Positions 8,153 through 16,166 of a stretch of 64,000 bases of DNA are shown piece by piece. The DNA is taken from the NCBI RefSeq assembly GCF_008042035.1, contig NZ_RDBL01000009.1, forward strand, positions 271,079 through 335,078, read 5' to 3'. Made by a program: the position numbers and the translations under genes. Positions within the stretch are counted from its first letter, which is position 1, and every line of letters starts with the position of its first letter. This DNA is from Streptomyces sp. col6 (lineage in GTDB: Bacteria; Actinomycetota; Actinomycetes; Streptomycetales; Streptomycetaceae). A model generated the notes under the pieces. That model saw nothing but the letters and a program-made list of their open reading frames with translations. It was not told the origin of the DNA and did not search any database.

Positions 8153-9151
8153 ATGGCCAGGTACTTCGAGAACGGCGCCGGGGAGCTCGTCACCGCCGCA
8201 CTGTCCGGTTTCGCCCGTGCGCACGCGGATCTGGTGCGGTACGAACCGGCGGATGGATATGTCACCGCCCGGCACACCGCTCCCACGCGGCGGGTCGGGC
8301 TGCTGTCGGGGGGCGGGTCCGGGCACGAGCCGCTGCATGCCGGGTACGTCGGCGCGGGCATGCTGGATGCCGCGTGTCCCGGAAGGGTCTTCGCCTCGCC
8401 GCACAACCGGCAGATCTTCCGGGCGTCGCGCGCGGTGGCGCGGCCCGAGGGCGTGCTGCACATCGTCAAGAACTACACGGGCGACCGGATCAACTTCGGC
8501 ATCGCGGCCGAGCGCCTCGCCGACGCGGGGATCGCCTGTGCGCGGGTCCTCGTCGACGACGATCTCGCGACCGACTCCGAGGACATCGCCGCCGGCCGGC
8601 GCGGTACGGGTGCCACGGTGCTGCTGGAGAAGGTGCTGGGCGCCGCCGCGGACACCGGCATGGGGCTCGACCAGCTGGTGAAGCTGGGCACGGGCCTGGC
8701 GGGCCGGTGCCGTACGCTCGCCGTCGCCTCCGCCGCCCACCACGCACCGGCCACCGGTGAGCCCGCGTTCGTCCTGCCGCCCGGCGAGCTGGAGTACGGC
8801 GTCGGAATCCACGGCGAGCGCGCCGCCCGCACCCGGGCGCAGGGAGCCGTGGGTGAGCTGGTCCAGGGGATGACGGAGGCTCTGCTCGACGCGGTGCGGC
8901 CCGGTCCCGAGGAGCCCGTCGTGGCCCTCGTCAACGGGCTCGGTTCGGTCACCCCGCTGGAGTTGTACGGCGTCTTCGGCGAGCTGGGACGGGTACTCGA
9001 CGCCCGGGGAGTACGGCTCGCGCGGCAACTGGTCGGTGACTACGTCACGGCGCTGGACATGCGGGGGTTCTCGCTCACCCTCATGGCCGCCGACCGGGCC
9101 GCCCTGGAGCTCTACGACGCACCGGTGCACACCGCGGCACTACGGTGGTGA
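8153..9151 (+). CDS. dhaK: Dihydroxyacetone kinase subunit DhaK
   Basis: 332 residues. The DhaK fold is shown by LLSGGGSGHEPLHAGYVG near residue 44, where dihydroxyacetone binds, and by the GVGIHGE motif whose histidine (residue 220) is the one that forms a covalent hemiaminal with the substrate in this family. TGATVLLEKVLGAAADTG is also typical. It acts with DhaL to phosphorylate dihydroxyacetone to DHAP. The start is ATG 8153; the ribosome site is weak, and the frame stays open to 8063. DhaL follows after 38 bp. No dhaM (PTS donor) is present nearby. Confidence 0.93.
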   Translation: MARYFENGAGELVTAALSGFARAHADLVRYEPADGYVTARHTAPTRRVGLLSGGGSGHEPLHAGYVGAGMLDAACPGRVFASPHNRQIFRASRAVARPEGVLHIVKNYTGDRINFGIAAERLADAGIACARVLVDDDLATDSEDIAAGRRGTGATVLLEKVLGAAADTGMGLDQLVKLGTGLAGRCRTLAVASAAHHAPATGEPAFVLPPGELEYGVGIHGERAARTRAQGAVGELVQGMTEALLDAVRPGPEEPVVALVNGLGSVTPLELYGVFGELGRVLDARGVRLARQLVGDYVTALDMRGFSLTLMAADRAALELYDAPVHTAALRW

Positions 9152-9189
9152 CCGGTCCGCGCCACGCGACGGACGTACGAGGAGGGCCC

Positions 9190-9849
9190 ATGAGCAACGC
9201 ACTCGACGGCACACGGACCCGCGACTGGGCGGGGCACTTCGCGGAGTCGGTCGACGCCACCGAGGCCGAGCTGACCGCGCTCGACCAGCGGGCGGGGGAC
9301 GGGGACTTCGGTGCCAATCTCGCCGCCGGCGTCCGGGCCGCCGGTCCGCTGCTCGACCGGTTGGACGCGTCGGCGGGCCCGGCGCAGTATCTCGGCGCCA
9401 TGGCCACGGCCTTCCTCGACGAGGTCGGCGGAACCAGCGGCCCGCTGTTCGGCCTGCTGTTCCAGGCGCTCGGCCGGGCCGCCGGCCCGGGGCCGGAGCT
9501 GACGACGAGGGCGCTCGCCGAAGGTGCCGCCGAGGGCCTGGCGGCCATCCGGCGGGTGGGCGACGCCTCGCCCGGCGACAAGACGCTGGTCGACGCGCTG
9601 GCACCGGCCGCCGACGCGCTGCGGGCGGCCGGGCAGGCACCGGCCGCCGACGCCCTGGCCGCGGCTGCGGAGGAGGCGTGGCGGGGTGTGCGCGAGACGG
9701 CCTCGCAGGCGGCGCGGATGGGGCGCGCCAGCTACCTGGGCGAGCGCGCGACCGGAGTGCCGGACCCGGGTGCCGTGGGCATCGCACTGTTCTTCGCCTC
9801 CGCCCTCGGCACGGTGCGGTCGCTGGCACCCCATCTCGCCGGCGACTGA
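9190..9849 (+). CDS. dhaL: Dihydroxyacetone kinase ADP/ATP-binding subunit DhaL
   Basis: 219 residues, all helical. Nucleotide-binding motifs of the L subunit are present: LDQRAGDGDFGANLAAGV (acidic Mg ligands), DEVGGTSGPLFG (glycine-rich phosphate loop) and PGDKTLVDAL, then the closing GRASYLGERATGVPDPGA. It carries the nucleotide that phosphorylates the sugar bound in DhaK. ATG 9190 has a strong GAGGAGGG site. Without a local DhaM the phosphate source (ATP directly or a distant PTS protein) cannot be read from this window. Converges closely on the HAD gene. Confidence 0.93.
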   Translation: MSNALDGTRTRDWAGHFAESVDATEAELTALDQRAGDGDFGANLAAGVRAAGPLLDRLDASAGPAQYLGAMATAFLDEVGGTSGPLFGLLFQALGRAAGPGPELTTRALAEGAAEGLAAIRRVGDASPGDKTLVDALAPAADALRAAGQAPAADALAAAAEEAWRGVRETASQAARMGRASYLGERATGVPDPGAVGIALFFASALGTVRSLAPHLAGD

Positions 9850-9869
9850 GCATGGGTCCGGAACACCCG

Positions 9870-10550
9870 TTACGCACCGAGGCGGCTACGGGCCCAGCTG
9901 AGCAGGTCCGGGTCGGCGAGGCTCCCGACCCACAGGTCGGCCCGGTCCGCCTCCGGGCCCGACGGGCGTGTCCCGAGGCCGATGACGCGGAGGCCCGCCC
10001 GGCGGGCCGACTCCATCCCGGTCAGCGAGTCCTCCACGGCAAGGGCCTCCTCGGGCGGTACGCCGCAGAGGCGGGCGGCGACTCTGTAGACGTCCGGTTC
10101 CGGTTTCGGCCGCACCTCCACGTCCGCGACCACGATGTGCTCGAAGCAGCTGAGGAGTCCGGCGCGGTCGAGGCACGACTCCACCGTGACCCGGGGGCAG
10201 TTGCTCGCCACCGCGAGCGGACGGTGGCGGGCGGCCAGCCGGACCAGCGCGGCGGCCCCCGGCATCGTCACCGGGTCCTCCTCGACCAGCGTGGTGAAGG
10301 TGCTCAGCAGCGTGCCGGCCAGCTCGTCCACCAGTTCCGGTTTACCGGTCTCCTGGGCCATGAGGGCGCCGCATTCCGTGTAGTGGACGCCCTTCGCCCG
10401 GTCGGCGAACCCTGCGGGAGGGGTGAGCCCGAACAGCCGGAAGGTGATGGTGCGGGCGTCCTGCCAGTGCCTTTCCGTGTCCATCAGCGTGCCGTCGCAG
10501 TCGAAGACGATGGCGGACGGGGACCAGGAGAGGATTCGATGAGCTGTCAT
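9870..10550 (-). CDS. HAD-superfamily phosphatase (beta-phosphoglucomutase-like)
   Basis: 226 residues with all four HAD motifs: I, AIVFDCDGTLMD (nucleophile Asp); II, VASNCP; III, the lysine in VRPKPEPDVY; IV, AVEDSLTG. A helical cap (residues 20-85) places it in subfamily I, with small-sugar-phosphate phosphatases and phosphoglucomutases. It lies tail-to-tail with dhaL (20 bp apart), so a role on glycerone- or sugar-phosphates is tempting but unproven. ATG 10550 is chosen; the longer frame to 10694 has arginine/proline-rich non-domain sequence. Confidence 0.88.
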   Translation of the reverse strand: MTAHRILSWSPSAIVFDCDGTLMDTERHWQDARTITFRLFGLTPPAGFADRAKGVHYTECGALMAQETGKPELVDELAGTLLSTFTTLVEEDPVTMPGAAALVRLAARHRPLAVASNCPRVTVESCLDRAGLLSCFEHIVVADVEVRPKPEPDVYRVAARLCGVPPEEALAVEDSLTGMESARRAGLRVIGLGTRPSGPEADRADLWVGSLADPDLLSWARSRLGA

Positions 10551-11107
10551 GTAACCGCCGTTCTCGAAGGCTGCGCCGACCGGTTCGGCAGAAGGGCGCA
10601 GACGCGTGCCGGGAGGCACACCTGTGGAAGGGAGGTATCGGACGCGGGCGTCGTCTCGCGGCTGCTGCGGCCTGACCGGAACCGCTGAGTGCACCGCGGC
10701 GGACTTGGACCCTCAGGATCAGCCCGTCCGAAACATCATGGTCGTTACGTTAATTTGGCGGCTTCGCATTTCGCAATCACCAATTCGAGTGCACCGAAAA
10801 TCCCGGTGATGCGTCGAAGGAGTTCGCGGGGCACCCCGGCCGGGACGGTGACATCGCACCGGTGAAGGCGCCGAACGCCCTGGTGGGCGGCGCATTCGGA
10901 GGGGGTTCCGGTCGCGGACGGGGCCATGACCCGCGTACTCCCCGAAACGATTCTTCCGACCTGACGACGGATTGGACGGAGCCACCCACACACACGGCCG
11001 GACGATGAATAATAAGATCTTCGCGCGATGCGACTGCACCCTCCATCGAGGGGGCGGAATGGACTTTCACGTCGCGGCGCCAGCACGTATGAGCGAAGGT
11101 GGAACAA
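10551..11107. other. Long intergenic region, low-GC patches, one possible small ORF
   Basis: 557 bp between the HAD gene and the TetR at 11108. It has clear AT-rich patches (10740-10810 and 11005-11025, the latter with palindrome AAGATCTT at 11014-11021), unlike the rest of the window. I find one plausible short gene on the minus strand (10745-10927, listed separately). I did not find a match to a classical gamma-butyrolactone autoregulatory element, though the AT-rich patches would be the place to look. Confidence 0.5.
10745..10927 (-). CDS. Possible small protein containing a TTA codon
   Basis: 60 codons from ATG 10927, with GGGGAG 10 bases upstream, ending VPRELLRRITGIFGALELVIAKCEAAKLT. 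The amphipathic C-terminal part looks protein-like, and GC at third positions is high in the first two thirds and falls at the end. The third-last sense codon region contains TTA (10751-10753), the rare leucine codon that in Streptomyces needs the bldA tRNA. No family recognised; it could be chance or the relic of a longer gene, so confidence is low. Confidence 0.35.
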   Translation of the reverse strand: MAPSATGTPSECAAHQGVRRLHRCDVTVPAGVPRELLRRITGIFGALELVIAKCEAAKLT

Positions 11108-11788
11108 GTGCAGGACAGAGCGCGCGCAACCCGCAAAGTGCTGCTGGAATCGGCGGCACATCTATTCGTCGAACGGGGATATGCGGGAACGAGTGTCAAT
11201 GACATAAGCGACCACTCGGGAAAGACGAGCGGGGCCATCTATTTCCATTACTCCAGCAAGGAGAAGCTCGCGCTGGCCGTCGTCCGCGCGCAGTTCGCCA
11301 CCTGGCCGCAGCTCGCCGCCGCCTACGCCGCGCCCGGAGTCCCACCGCTGGAGAAGCTGGTCGTCCTCAGCTTCCGCGTCGCCCAGTCCCTCAGCGAGGA
11401 CGTCCTGGCGCGGGCCGGCGCACGGCTGTGGGCGGAGCGCCGCGCCATCGAGGCTCCCGTGCCGACACCGTTCAACGCCTGGGCGCTGGCCTGTGCCCGG
11501 CTCCTCGCCCAGGCCCGGACGCGGGGCGAACTCGCCGAAGGGGTCGAGCCGTCCGCGGCCGCCGTGGCGCTCGTCTGCGGGTTCTACGGGCACTGCACCC
11601 TCACCGACGAGATGCCCGGCAAGTGGGGCTGGACCGAACGGCTGGAGCAGTGGTGGGGCATGGTCCTCGCCTCCCTCCAGGCGGACCCCGATCCGGCGGG
11701 TCTGCTCGCGCGGGCACGGGCCCGGATTCCCGCGCAGTCCGACGCGTCACGCTCCGGCGCCCTCCCGGCTGAGCGGCTGAGCGGCTGA
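11108..11788 (+). CDS. TetR-family regulator of the gamma-butyrolactone-receptor (ArpA/ScbR) type
   Basis: 226 residues. The N-terminus RARATRKVLLESAAHLFVERGYAGTSVNDISDHSGKTSGAIYFHYSSKEKLALAVV matches the ArpA/ScbR subgroup, including the G-A-I/L-Y-F-H recognition helix. The C-terminal half (LTDEMPGKWGW...) carries the tryptophans expected around a hydrophobic signal pocket. GTG 11108 has GAAGGTGG 6 bases upstream and is preferred to GTG 11099. No AfsA-type signal synthase is in the window, so it may be a pseudo-receptor or respond to a distant system. Its stop codon lies inside a short tandem repeat. Confidence 0.85.
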   Translation: MQDRARATRKVLLESAAHLFVERGYAGTSVNDISDHSGKTSGAIYFHYSSKEKLALAVVRAQFATWPQLAAAYAAPGVPPLEKLVVLSFRVAQSLSEDVLARAGARLWAERRAIEAPVPTPFNAWALACARLLAQARTRGELAEGVEPSAAAVALVCGFYGHCTLTDEMPGKWGWTERLEQWWGMVLASLQADPDPAGLLARARARIPAQSDASRSGALPAERLSG

Positions 11789-11798
11789 GCGGCTGAGC
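11767..11798 (+). repeat. Four tandem copies of GGCTGAGC across a stop codon
   Basis: Perfect 8-bp units at 11767-11774, 11775-11782, 11783-11790 and 11791-11798. The regulator stop TGA (11786-11788) is in the third unit. Because 8 is not a multiple of 3, each unit offers TGA in a different frame, so three or more units always stop this reading frame at the same place. Confidence 0.9.
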
Positions 11799-11820
11799 CC
11801 ACCACGGCCGGGCACCGGCC

Positions 11821-11849
11821 GTTGGCGGCACGTTGGTGCGCCGTTGGCG
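11821..11849 (+). promoter_or_regulatory. SARP-type operator: three heptamers with 11-bp period
   Basis: GTTGGCG, GTTGGTG and GTTGGCG start at 11821, 11832 and 11843, each separated by 4 bp. Direct heptamers at exactly 11 bp are the hallmark of SARP binding sites, which place the activator on one face of the DNA just upstream of a -10 box; here CACAGT follows 8 bp after the last unit. The nearest candidate binder is the SARP gene at 12068. Confidence 0.6.
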
Positions 11850-11930
11850 TGCCCCGGCACAGTGATCGACACCAGGAACGGGACCCCGGCTGCTCCGCGC
11901 ATCCGCCGTCCCCGCGCTGACGATCGCGCG

Positions 11931-11967
11931 GCGGGTGCGGGCAGCACGGGGGTGTGCCCGCACCCGC
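11931..11967 (+). terminator. GC hairpin in the leader of the SARP gene
   Basis: Perfect 13-bp arms (11931-11943 and 11955-11967) with an 11-base loop, followed 13 bases later by TTTT. It could terminate transcripts from the upstream regulator, or act as an attenuator if the SARP promoter is the one next to the 11-bp repeats. Confidence 0.6.
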
Positions 11968-12067
11968 CCCCGGCGTGCCGTTTTCACGTCTCCGCACGGC
12001 TTACGATGTTCCCCAGCCGGTCCCTCGTCCATAGAGATACCGACCGTTGACGCTGGTGGGGGACGTG

Positions 12068-14917
12068 GTGCTGAGGTTCGGACTGCTCGGGCCGCTGGTG
12101 GTCGACGACGGGGTGGCGCTGCGGCCGGTCACCGGACTCAAGGTCCGGGTGCTGCTGGCCACCCTGCTGCTCGCGCCGAACCGGGTGGTGTCCAAGGACA
12201 CCCTCATGGACGCCATGTGGGGCGAGCACCTCCCCTCCAGCGCCGGGGCCTCCTTCGCCAACCACGCGACCCGGCTGCGCCGCATCCTCTCCCCGGCCGG
12301 CGACGACCGCCTGCGGACCGTACCGCCCGGCTACCAGCTGCTCGTGGCCGAAGGGGACCTGGACATCGAGGTGTTCGAGGCCCGAGCGCGTGCCGCGGGC
12401 CTCGCCCATCAGGCGGGCGACTGGCCCACGGTCCGAGAGGAGAGCGCGGCGGCACTGGCTCTGTGGCGCGGCGCGCCGCTGTCCGACCTGCCCGGGTTCC
12501 GCGACCAGCGGGCGCCGTCGCTGCGCGTCCACCAGCTCGATCAGCTGCGCCTCCAGGTCCGCGAGTGGGCCTTCGACGCCGGCCTCCGCCTCGGGCACCA
12601 CCGCGAGATCCTCGATGAACTCGGCGTCCTGGCCGCGGAGAACCCGTTGCGCGAGGAACTGCACCGCCAGCTCATGGTCGCCCTGCACCGGACGGGGCGC
12701 CAGGCCGAGGCGTACGAGGTCTTCCACACCCTGCGCCGGGAACTCGTGGAGGAGCTGGGCACGGAACCCGGCGCCACCGTCCGCCGGACGTACGAGGAAC
12801 TGCTCAACGGGGAGGACTCCCCCGCACCTCCCGGCACCCCGGCACCGGCCGTCGGTGACGTCGCCGTCGCGCCACGGGCCCCGTACCAGATCCCGTCGTC
12901 CGTACCGGAGTTCACCGGCAGGGACACGGAGGCGGCCGCTCTGGTGGCGCTGCTGCGCCGGGCGGCGGCCGGGCCGGCCCGGAAAGCCGGGGACGCACCC
13001 GATCCCCTGCGGCCGGTCGTCGTCTCCGGGATGGGCGGCATCGGCAAGACCGCTCTCGCCGTGCAGGCCGCGCGCCTGGTGCGGGAGGAGTTTCCCGACG
13101 GCACCCTCTACGCGGACCTGCGCGGGTTCAGCAGCGGCGGACCGCGCAGCGCCCACGATCTGCTCGCCCGGCTCCTGGGCGACCTCGGGGCGCGGCCGGC
13201 CGCACTGCCGGACGACACGGACGACCGGGCCGCCCTGTTCCGGTCGGCGGTGGCCGGCCGTCGTGTGCTGCTGGTCCTGGACAACGCCCGGGACGCGGCG
13301 CAGGTCGTCCCGCTGCTGCCACCCCACGGCCCGAGCGCGGTCCTCGTCACCAGCCGCCACCTGCTGGCCGAGCTGCCCGGCGTGGAGCTGATGCCCCTTC
13401 ACCCCCTACGCCCCGACGAGCAGTTGGCACTGTTGTCCCGGTTGTGCGGCGCCGCCCGGATCGAGCGCGAACCGGCGGCGCTGGCCGGCATCCTGGCGGC
13501 GTGCGGCGGTCTTCCGCTGGCTCTGCGGATCGTCGGCGGCCGGCTGGCCTCCCGCCCCTCCTGGCCGCTGGAGCTGCTGGCGGAGCGGCTCACCCCGACC
13601 TCCGGCCGGCTGCGGGCGCTGGCGATGGGCGCGGTCGCCGTGCAGGACACCTTCGACATGAGCTACCTCGCGATACGCGACAGCGGCAACGCGCCGGAGC
13701 AGGCGGCGGCGCGGACGTTCCGGCTGCTCGGGGTGTGGAAGCCGCACACGTTCAGCGTCGGGTCGGCCGCGGCACTGCTGGGGGTGCCGGAGGGCGACGC
13801 GGCGGCCGCCCTGGAGCTGCTGGTGGACGCGAACCTGGTGCACAGCCCGGAGCCGGGCCGGTACGCGCTCCACGATCTCCTGGGCGAGTACGCGGCCGGG
13901 CGCGCGGCGGAGGAGGAGCCCGCGCCGGAGCGGGAGGCCGCGGTCGTCCGGATGCTCACCTGGTACGCCCGCGCCGTGGTCGCGGCCAGCGCCCTGGCCA
14001 GCCACGAGACGCAGTCGCCGCCACCGCTCGACGGGCCCGCGAGCCCGGACCTGCCGCGCTTCACTGAGGACGCCCAGGCCATCGAGTGGACCAGGAACGA
14101 ACTGCCCACGATCCGGGAGGCGATCGGCCGGGCCGGGCGCATCGGGCGCTCCGACATCGCCTGGCGTCTGGCCACCGGGCTGTTCGGCTATGCCACCACC
14201 CACTGGTGGACCGGTGAGTGGGACGCGTGCCTGCGCCAGGCCATGGAGATCGCGGTGGCCCACGAGGACATGCTCGGCCGGGCGTGGCTGCATCGCCGGT
14301 TCGCCGTCGCCCACGGAATGGCCTCGCGCAACGCGGAGTGCCTGGAGCATCTGCGCGCGGCCCTGGGTTTCTTCACCGAGGCCGGGGACACACTGGCCCA
14401 GGCCTCCATCCTCGGCAACATGGCGGCGGTGCACACCCAGTCCGGGGACGGTGCGCAGGGGCTGGTCCTCGCCGAACGGTCCTACGAGCTGTACCGCCGC
14501 TCGGCCAGTGACCGCAGTGAGGCGCTGGCGCTGAACCGGATCGCGGAAGCCCATGACCTGCTGGGGGACCACGCGCTCGCCGCGACGTACCACCGGAAGG
14601 TCATCCGCATGCTGCGCGAGCAGCGCCACGGGGTCTTCCTGGCCACCTCGCTCACCAACCTCGGGGACTCCCTGCGGAAACTGGGCGACAGGGAGGCGGC
14701 GTTGAAGGCGCAGACGGAGGCCCTGTCCATCCGGCGGGAGATGCGCGACCCGGGCGGCACGGCCGACTGCCTGGCCTCCATGGCCCGCACCCACCTCCAT
14801 TTCGGGGACCGCGAGGCGGCCCGCGCCCGCTGGGAACAGTGTCTGGAGCTGGCGCTCCGGCACAACATGACCCAGCACATCGAGGTGACCCGCGAAGGGC
14901 TCGCCTCGCTGTCCTGA
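12068..14917 (+). CDS. AfsR/SARP-family regulator with BTAD, NB-ARC and TPR domains
   Basis: 949 residues. Order: OmpR-like winged helix (1-95, LRFGLLGPLVVDDG to LRTVPPGYQL), bacterial transcriptional activation domain (100-245, ending RELVEELGTEPGATVRR), NB-ARC ATPase (about 280-560; Walker A GMGGIGKT at 321-328, Walker B RVLLVLDNARD, a GLPLALRI motif), and C-terminal tetratricopeptide repeats (650-940). Such proteins are large activators of secondary metabolism, regulated by ATP and phosphorylation. GTG 12068 is preferred because family members start M-L-R-F-G-L-L-G and GGTGGGGG lies just upstream; TTG 12047 is the longest alternative. A SARP-like operator lies 220 bp upstream. Confidence 0.9.
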   Translation: MLRFGLLGPLVVDDGVALRPVTGLKVRVLLATLLLAPNRVVSKDTLMDAMWGEHLPSSAGASFANHATRLRRILSPAGDDRLRTVPPGYQLLVAEGDLDIEVFEARARAAGLAHQAGDWPTVREESAAALALWRGAPLSDLPGFRDQRAPSLRVHQLDQLRLQVREWAFDAGLRLGHHREILDELGVLAAENPLREELHRQLMVALHRTGRQAEAYEVFHTLRRELVEELGTEPGATVRRTYEELLNGEDSPAPPGTPAPAVGDVAVAPRAPYQIPSSVPEFTGRDTEAAALVALLRRAAAGPARKAGDAPDPLRPVVVSGMGGIGKTALAVQAARLVREEFPDGTLYADLRGFSSGGPRSAHDLLARLLGDLGARPAALPDDTDDRAALFRSAVAGRRVLLVLDNARDAAQVVPLLPPHGPSAVLVTSRHLLAELPGVELMPLHPLRPDEQLALLSRLCGAARIEREPAALAGILAACGGLPLALRIVGGRLASRPSWPLELLAERLTPTSGRLRALAMGAVAVQDTFDMSYLAIRDSGNAPEQAAARTFRLLGVWKPHTFSVGSAAALLGVPEGDAAAALELLVDANLVHSPEPGRYALHDLLGEYAAGRAAEEEPAPEREAAVVRMLTWYARAVVAASALASHETQSPPPLDGPASPDLPRFTEDAQAIEWTRNELPTIREAIGRAGRIGRSDIAWRLATGLFGYATTHWWTGEWDACLRQAMEIAVAHEDMLGRAWLHRRFAVAHGMASRNAECLEHLRAALGFFTEAGDTLAQASILGNMAAVHTQSGDGAQGLVLAERSYELYRRSASDRSEALALNRIAEAHDLLGDHALAATYHRKVIRMLREQRHGVFLATSLTNLGDSLRKLGDREAALKAQTEALSIRREMRDPGGTADCLASMARTHLHFGDREAARARWEQCLELALRHNMTQHIEVTREGLASLS

Positions 14918-14968
14918 CCAGGGACCGGTGACGCGGGTCACATGCTCCCGCCTCTTGACGGCCTCTTT

Positions 14969-15014
14969 CCAAACCGGTTTGGTTGACCCCGTTCGAGCAG
15001 TCAAACCGGTTTGA
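14969..15014. promoter_or_regulatory. Two LacI operators AAACCGGTTT
   Basis: Perfect 14-bp palindromes CCAAACCGGTTTGG (14969-14982) and TCAAACCGGTTTGA (15001-15014), centres 32 bp (three helical turns) apart, just upstream of the lacI start. A -35-like TTGACG lies at 14955-14960. The central CGG/CCG core with AA/TT arms is the standard LacI/GalR half-site. They should mediate autorepression; operon control could occur here or through read-through into the ABC genes. Confidence 0.8.
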
Positions 15015-15056
15015 AGACCTGTCGTCTTCGGCCCACCGGCAAGGAAGTCCAGGCAC

Positions 15057-16076
15057 ATGGCACGCAAGCCCACCATCGCGGATGTCGCCCGGCGTGCCGG
15101 TGTCTCACGCGCCACGGTCTCCTTCGCACTGAACGACCGGCCCGGTGTCGCCGAGGAGACGAAGCTGCGGATCCTCGCGGCGAGCCGGGAGCTCGGCTGG
15201 ACCCCCAGCCGTCAGGCGCGGGCCCTCTCGCTCGGCAAGGCCGGCGCCTTCGGGCTCGTCCTGGCCCGCGACGCGGAGCAGGTCGGCGCCGATCCCTTCT
15301 TCCCGGCGTTCATCGCCGGTGTCGAGGCCGTGATCGGGCAGCGCGGTGACGGGCTCATGATCCATGTGACCGCGCCGGACCAGGAGCAGGGCGTCTACCG
15401 GCGGCTCGCCTCGGAGCAGCAGGTGGACGGGGTCTTCCTCACCGACCTGCGGCGCGACGATCCGCGTCCCGCGCTGCTGCGGGAGCTCGGTCTTCCGGCC
15501 GTGGTGGTCGGTCAGCCCGAGTGGGGTGACGGCCTGACCGCGGTGAGTCTGGACGACGAGCCGGCCTACACGGCCGCCGTCCGGCATCTCGCGGAACTGG
15601 GTCACCGGCGCATCGCCCACGTCGAGGGGCCGCAGGAACTGCTGCACGCCCACCGGCGCCGGACCGCGTGGGAGCAGACCCTGCGCGCGCTCGGCCTGCC
15701 CGAAGGGCCCGTACTGCCCGGCGGGTTCACGCCCGAGGGCGGTGCGCAGGCGACCAGGCGGCTGCTGGCCTCGGCCGAGCCGCCGACCGCGATCGTCTAC
15801 GGCAACGACCTCGCCGCCATGGCGGGGCTCTCGGTCGCCCAGGAGCTGGGTATCCGGGTGCCCGGCCAGTTGTCGCTGGTCGGCTACGACGACGCTCCCC
15901 TGACGCGGTACAGCTTCCCGCCGCTCGCCTCCGCCCGTGCGGATGCCCGGGGCTGGGGCGAGGCGGCGGCGCGCGCGCTCGACGCGGTCGTCGCCGAGGG
16001 CGCCGCCGACCATGTGCGGCTGCCTCCGGCGCAGTTCGTGCCGCGTGCGTCGATGGGGCCCGCGCCCCGCCCGTGA
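15057..16076 (+). CDS. LacI-family repressor of the sugar operon
   Basis: 339 residues. The N-terminal LacI helix-turn-helix is textbook (PTIADVARRAGVSRATVSFALNDRPGVAEETKLRILAASRELGW), followed by the hinge PSRQARALSLG and a periplasmic-binding-protein-like sensor domain (VGYDDAPLTRYSFPPLASARADARGWGEAAARALDA). It heads the ABC transport and catabolic operon and has two palindromic operators immediately upstream. Its inducer is probably a manno- or gluco-oligosaccharide taken up by the encoded transporter. Confidence 0.95.
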   Translation: MARKPTIADVARRAGVSRATVSFALNDRPGVAEETKLRILAASRELGWTPSRQARALSLGKAGAFGLVLARDAEQVGADPFFPAFIAGVEAVIGQRGDGLMIHVTAPDQEQGVYRRLASEQQVDGVFLTDLRRDDPRPALLRELGLPAVVVGQPEWGDGLTAVSLDDEPAYTAAVRHLAELGHRRIAHVEGPQELLHAHRRRTAWEQTLRALGLPEGPVLPGGFTPEGGAQATRRLLASAEPPTAIVYGNDLAAMAGLSVAQELGIRVPGQLSLVGYDDAPLTRYSFPPLASARADARGWGEAAARALDAVVAEGAADHVRLPPAQFVPRASMGPAPRP

Positions 16077-16166
16077 CGTAACGGGGGCCATCGACCGGTC
16101 GTGCTCGCGCCGACCGGGAATTCCGCGCGGCGACGAGGCCGTGCGTGAACAGTTCGGAGATCAATC

